A stretch of DNA of 64,000 nt, from the NCBI RefSeq assembly GCF_900177295.1, contig NZ_FWZX01000016.1:1-64000 (forward strand), given 5' to 3'. A program made the translations under genes and the position numbers. Below are positions 60,758 through 64,000 of the stretch, one piece after another. Under the pieces are notes generated by a model. That model had not been told where the DNA came from. It saw nothing but the letters and a program-made list of their open reading frames with translations, and ran no database searches. Source of the DNA: Tistlia consotensis USBA 355. GTDB taxonomy: Bacteria > Pseudomonadota > Alphaproteobacteria > Kiloniellales > DSM-21159. The first letter of the stretch is position 1. Each line of letters begins with the position of its first letter.

Positions 60758-62176
60758 ATGCGCCGCCATCGCAATGCGAAGATCGTCGCGACCCTCGGCC
60801 CGTCGAGCACCAGCCGGGAAGAGATTCGTGCGCTGTTCCTGGCCGGCGCCGACGTCTTCCGGCTGAACTTCAGCCACGGCGCCCACGAGGAGCACCGCGC
60901 GCGCTACGACGTGATCCGCGCGCTGGAGAAGGAATTCAGGCGGCCGATCGCGATCCTCCAGGACCTGCAGGGCCCGAAGATCCGCATCGGCCGGTTCAAG
61001 GACGGGCCGATCCGCCTGGAGCGCGGCCAGCGCTTCCGCCTGGAGCTGAAGGCCAAGGAAGGCGACGAGGGCATGGCCCCGCTGCCGCACCCTGAGATCT
61101 TCGCGGCGCTGTCGGCCGGCACGGTGATCCTGCTCGACGACGGCAAGCTGCGCCTCGAGGTGCGCGAGCACGGCACCGACTGGGCCGAGACCGAGGTCGT
61201 GGTCGGCGGCCCCCTGAGCGACCGCAAGGGCGTCAACGTGCCCGGCATCACGATGCCGATCTCGCCCCTGACCGACAAGGACCGCACCGACCTGGAGTTC
61301 GGCCTGAAGCTCGGCGTCGACTGGGTCGCGCTGTCCTTCGTCCAGCGCCCCGAGGACATCGCCGAGGTGCAGAGCCTGGTCAAGCGGCGCGCCGCGGTCA
61401 TGGCCAAGATCGAGAAGCCGGCGGCGCTGAAGACCCTGGGGCGCATCGTCGAGCTCTGCGACGGCATCATGGTGGCGCGCGGCGACCTCGGCGTCGAGCT
61501 GGCGCCGGAGGAGGTGCCGGGCCGCCAGAAGGAGATCATCCGGGCCTGCCGCCTGGCCGGCAAGCCGGTGATCGTCGCGACCCAGATGCTCGATTCGATG
61601 GTCAACTCGCCGACCCCGACCCGCGCCGAGGCCTCGGACGTCGCGACGGCGATCTACGACGGCGCCGACGCGGTGATGCTGTCGGCGGAGTCGGCAGCCG
61701 GCCACTATCCGGTCGAGTCGGTCGAGTTCATGAGCCGGATCATCGCCCGCACCGAGCAGGACCCGACCTACCGGCCGATCATCACGGCGCTGCATCCCGA
61801 GCCCGAGGCGACCGCGCCGGACGCGATCTCGGCCGCCGCCTCCCAGGTCGCCCACACGGTCGGCGCGGCGGCGATCGTGACCTACACGACCAGCGGCTCG
61901 ACCGCGATCCGGGCGGCGCGCGAGCGCCCCGAGGTCTCGATCCTGACCCTGACCGCCAAGCGCGAGACGGCGCGCCGGCTCGCCCTGCTGTGGGGCGCCC
62001 ACTGCGTCGTGACCGCCGACGTCACCTCGTTCCAGGAAATGGTCCAGAAGGCCTGCAAGATCGCCGTCGCCGAGGACTTCGCCAAGCCCGGCGACAAGAT
62101 CGTCGTGACCGCCGGCGTGCCCTTCGGCACCCCCGGCGCGACCAACGTGCTGCGCATCGCCTGGATCGAGCGCTAG
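60758..62176 (+). CDS. pyk: Pyruvate kinase
   Basis: A 472-residue enzyme making pyruvate and ATP from phosphoenolpyruvate and ADP. Signatures: KIVATLGPSS at 8-17, DVFRLNFSHG near 32-41, LQDLQGPKIRIG near 68-79, VMAKIEKPAALKTL near 208-221 with the active-site Lys, MVARGDLGVEL near 233-243, and TQMLDSMVNSPTPTRAEASDVATAIYDGADAVMLSAESAAGHYP near 264-307. The usual A, B and C domains are all present. It lies with the upstream glycerate kinase and likely shares its transcript. Confidence 0.97.
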   Translation: MRRHRNAKIVATLGPSSTSREEIRALFLAGADVFRLNFSHGAHEEHRARYDVIRALEKEFRRPIAILQDLQGPKIRIGRFKDGPIRLERGQRFRLELKAKEGDEGMAPLPHPEIFAALSAGTVILLDDGKLRLEVREHGTDWAETEVVVGGPLSDRKGVNVPGITMPISPLTDKDRTDLEFGLKLGVDWVALSFVQRPEDIAEVQSLVKRRAAVMAKIEKPAALKTLGRIVELCDGIMVARGDLGVELAPEEVPGRQKEIIRACRLAGKPVIVATQMLDSMVNSPTPTRAEASDVATAIYDGADAVMLSAESAAGHYPVESVEFMSRIIARTEQDPTYRPIITALHPEPEATAPDAISAAASQVAHTVGAAAIVTYTTSGSTAIRAARERPEVSILTLTAKRETARRLALLWGAHCVVTADVTSFQEMVQKACKIAVAEDFAKPGDKIVVTAGVPFGTPGATNVLRIAWIER

Positions 62177-62203
62177 CCCGAAGCGCGGCCGGCGCCGTTT
62201 CGC

Positions 62204-63124
62204 CTAGACCGGTTCCTCGACCGACTGCGCGAGCAGGCGGCGCCGGCGCGCGCGCTGCCAGCTCGTCGCGCTGAACAGCACGACCGCGGCCCAGATGCAC
62301 AGGAAGGTCACCAGATGCGCCTGGGTGAAGCGCTCGCCGAAGACCAGCACGGCGAGCAGGAACTGCACGGTCGGGGCGAAGTACTGGAAGAAGCCGACGA
62401 CCGTCAGGCTGAGCCGCCGGGCGGCGCTGGCGAAGAACACCAGCGGCAGCGCCGTGACCGGCCCGGACAGCATCAGCAGCAGGTTCAGGCCCAGGCCGGC
62501 CGAGTCCCAGGCGCCGCCGCCCGACGCGCCGAGCCACAGCAGGAAGCCGAGCGCGACCGGCGCCAGCAGCGCGGTCTCCAGCAGCAGGCCGTCGGCCGCG
62601 CCGAGCGGCGTCAGCTTGCGCAGCAGCCCGTAGAAGCCGAACGAGCCGGCGAGCACCAGCGAGACCCAGGGAAAGCTCCCGGCCTGCAGTGCCAGGTTGG
62701 CGACGCCGAGGCCCGCCAGCAGGACCGCCAGCCATTGCCAGCGCCCCAGCCGCTCGCCCAGGAAGGCGACGCCGAGCAGCGTCAGGAACAGCGGGTTGAT
62801 GTAGTAGCCGAGGCTGGCCTCGAGCACGCGATGCGCCTCGATCGCCCAGATGAAGGTGAACCAGTTGCCGCTGATCAGCAGGGTCGAGCCGGCGAGCAGC
62901 AGCAGCGTGCGGCGCTGCCGGAGGCAGGCGGCGACGCCGCTCCAGCGGCGCGCCAGGGCGACGATGACAAGCAGCAGGACCAGGGACCAGACGATGCGGT
63001 GCGCCAGGATCTGCGCCGGCGGCACCGACAGCACGGTACGGAAGTAGAGGGGCGAGAAGCCCCAGGTCAGGTAGGCTGCGGCCGCGAAGAGGCAGCCGGC
63101 CAGGGTCTGTCGGTCATCGGACAA
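62204..63124 (-). CDS. rarD: RarD-type EamA transporter
   Basis: A 306-residue membrane protein with ten hydrophobic helices and two EamA halves. Family motifs: AAYLTWGFSPLYFRTVLSVPPAQILAHRIVWSL near 17-49, NWFTFIWAIEAHRVLEASLGYYINPLFLTLLGV near 87-119 and LTVVGFFQYFAPTVQFLLAVLVFGERFT near 239-266. RarD proteins were named for chloramphenicol sensitivity, but the transported compound is unknown. It is convergent with pyk, 27 bases away. Confidence 0.93.
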   Translation of the reverse strand: MSDDRQTLAGCLFAAAAYLTWGFSPLYFRTVLSVPPAQILAHRIVWSLVLLLVIVALARRWSGVAACLRQRRTLLLLAGSTLLISGNWFTFIWAIEAHRVLEASLGYYINPLFLTLLGVAFLGERLGRWQWLAVLLAGLGVANLALQAGSFPWVSLVLAGSFGFYGLLRKLTPLGAADGLLLETALLAPVALGFLLWLGASGGGAWDSAGLGLNLLLMLSGPVTALPLVFFASAARRLSLTVVGFFQYFAPTVQFLLAVLVFGERFTQAHLVTFLCIWAAVVLFSATSWQRARRRRLLAQSVEEPV

Positions 63125-63309
63125 GGCGGAGCGTTCCCCTCCGGCGGATCGGGCGGCAGCCGCGGCCGGCGCGCCTCATCCAACCGTTCGTTGCCGCCCT
63201 GCTCTATCCGAATCCTGCGCCCGCCGCAGCCCCGGCGCCCAGCATGGCTGGCATACGACGCGGCGCTCCGGACCGCTCCCGTCGGCACGGAGAGCCGGCG
63301 CGAGCCGAC

Positions 63310-63852
63310 TCAGATCGGCTTCTGCTGGGCCTTCAGCGCCTCGAGGTTCTGGCGCACCGAGACCAGGTTCGGGTTGATCTTGAGTGCCGCCTCGAAGGAC
63401 TTGATCGCCGACAGGTCGTCGCCGAGGGCGTGCTGGATCAGGCCGCGGCCGGTGATCGCGCCGAAGTGGCGGGGCTCCAGGGCCAGGGTCTTCGCGATGT
63501 CGGCCAGCGATTCCTGGTACTTGCCGAGCAGGTACTCGACCGTGGCCCGCTTGTTCCAGGCCTCGGCGAAAGCGGGCGCGCGCTCGACCAGCCGGTCGTA
63601 GATCTTCAGCGCCCCCTCGAAGTCGTGGGCATCCAGGGCGGCGATGCCCGACTGCATCGCGGTCTCGGCCTCGGCGTCGTCGGTCTCCAGCCAGAGCTGC
63701 CAGATCGCGTTCTGGATGCCCAGGGCGTTGATCGGGTCGCCGGCCTCCTTCAGTTCCTTGAACAGGTCGTCGAGGCGCGGATCGTTCTGGTCGGCCGCAG
63801 CTCCGAGCGGCGCCATCGCCAGGACGAAGAAAAGGGTTGCGAGCCAGCGCAT
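63310..63852 (-). CDS. Exported TPR-repeat protein
   Basis: A 180-residue protein with a signal peptide (MRWLATLFFVLAMAPLGAAA) when started at ATG 63852; the longer frame to 63888 would bury it. The mature part has LDDLFKELKEAGDP and three TPR-like helix pairs: AMQSGIAALDAHDFEGALKIYDRLVERAPAFAEAWNKRATVEYLLGKYQESLADIAKTLALEPRHFGAITGRGLIQHALGDDLSAIKSFEAALKINPN. This layout matches small periplasmic tetratricopeptide proteins common in alphaproteobacteria. Partner unknown. The 185-base gap to rarD shows no gene. Confidence 0.85.
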   Translation of the reverse strand: MRWLATLFFVLAMAPLGAAADQNDPRLDDLFKELKEAGDPINALGIQNAIWQLWLETDDAEAETAMQSGIAALDAHDFEGALKIYDRLVERAPAFAEAWNKRATVEYLLGKYQESLADIAKTLALEPRHFGAITGRGLIQHALGDDLSAIKSFEAALKINPNLVSVRQNLEALKAQQKPI

Positions 63853-63940
63853 GGCCCTGAGTATGGAGCGCGACGGCCGGTCCGCCAAGCGGGCCGGCCG
63901 GAGTCGTCCCTCACGTCTTCGTCAAGGAGCCCGACCGCCG

Positions 63941-64000
63941 ATGCAGCCCAGCGCCTACTTCTCCGCCAACTACCGGGAGGCGCGCAGCCGCTTCCTCGAG
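63941..64000 (+). CDS. Start of a DUF2817 (M14-like peptidase) family gene, cut by window edge
   Basis: ATG at 63941 follows AAGGAG about ten bases upstream. The first 20 residues read MQPSAYFSANYREARSRFLE. This SAYFSxxYxEARxRFL pattern is the usual beginning of DUF2817 proteins, relatives of M14 zinc carboxypeptidases. The catalytic part lies beyond the window, so the call rests on the start alone. Confidence 0.6.
   Translation, partial: MQPSAYFSANYREARSRFLE

Overview
This is chromosomal DNA of a very G+C-rich alphaproteobacterium. The markers are a GapR/DUF2312 protein, DUF1244, an IalB-type protein, a bacterial transglutaminase-like cysteine proteinase, a class I PHA synthase, a fused indolepyruvate:ferredoxin oxidoreductase, and many TRAP and Liv-type ABC transport genes. 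A Rhodospirillales-like heterotroph fits best; the order is inferred. No rRNA, tRNA or CRISPR array was seen.

Layout. 1-332: end of an insertion sequence, cut by the window edge and abutting an ialB-like gene. 0.9-5.4 kb: small membrane protein, c-di-GMP cyclase, DUF3445 and Sel1 proteins. 4.7-8.5 kb: a five-gene minus-strand operon (thiolase, two PPC/DUF296 proteins, AcuI-type reductase, hexapeptide acyltransferase). 8.8-13.5 kb: aroQ, then a TRAP transporter (dctP, dctQ, dctM) with a DapA-family aldolase. 13.7-16.6 kb: a three-gene islet of much lower G+C coding for an sce7726-family nuclease-like protein, an sce7725-family protein and a zinc-ribbon/RES-domain protein. It is the best candidate for an undescribed system, probably defence or toxin-like. 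16.6-21.2 kb: GH3 glycosidase, N-formylglutamate amidohydrolase, RpiR regulator. 21.5-29.6 kb: a complete Liv transporter followed by a glutamine-synthetase-like ligase, a cysteine hydrolase and a reductase, which look like an uptake and breakdown unit for an amine or amide. 29.6-34.6 kb: a second Liv transporter on the other strand, with a fused permease-ATPase and an excellent sigma-54 promoter.

35-43 kb: two small ORFs, phaC, a duplicated fragment of the oligoendopeptidase F gene, a transglutaminase-like protease, pepF, and an acyl-CoA synthetase broken by one in-frame TGA. 43-49 kb: a degenerate receiver-domain protein, a UDP-glucuronate epimerase-like gene, the large indolepyruvate oxidoreductase, a PAS protein and gapR. 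49.6-57.5 kb: DUF1244, YbdK-like ligase, a second N-formylglutamate amidohydrolase, DUF938 methyltransferase, then a hydroxyproline-type catabolic cluster (racemase-fold epimerase, DapA-family enzyme, deaminase-fold protein, FadR-type regulator, MFS carrier). 57.6-64 kb: an unusual metallo-beta-lactamase-fold protein, glycerate kinase, pyruvate kinase, RarD, a TPR protein and the start of a DUF2817-like gene.

Three families of dispersed palindromic repeats sit between genes. Several lie inside transport operons.
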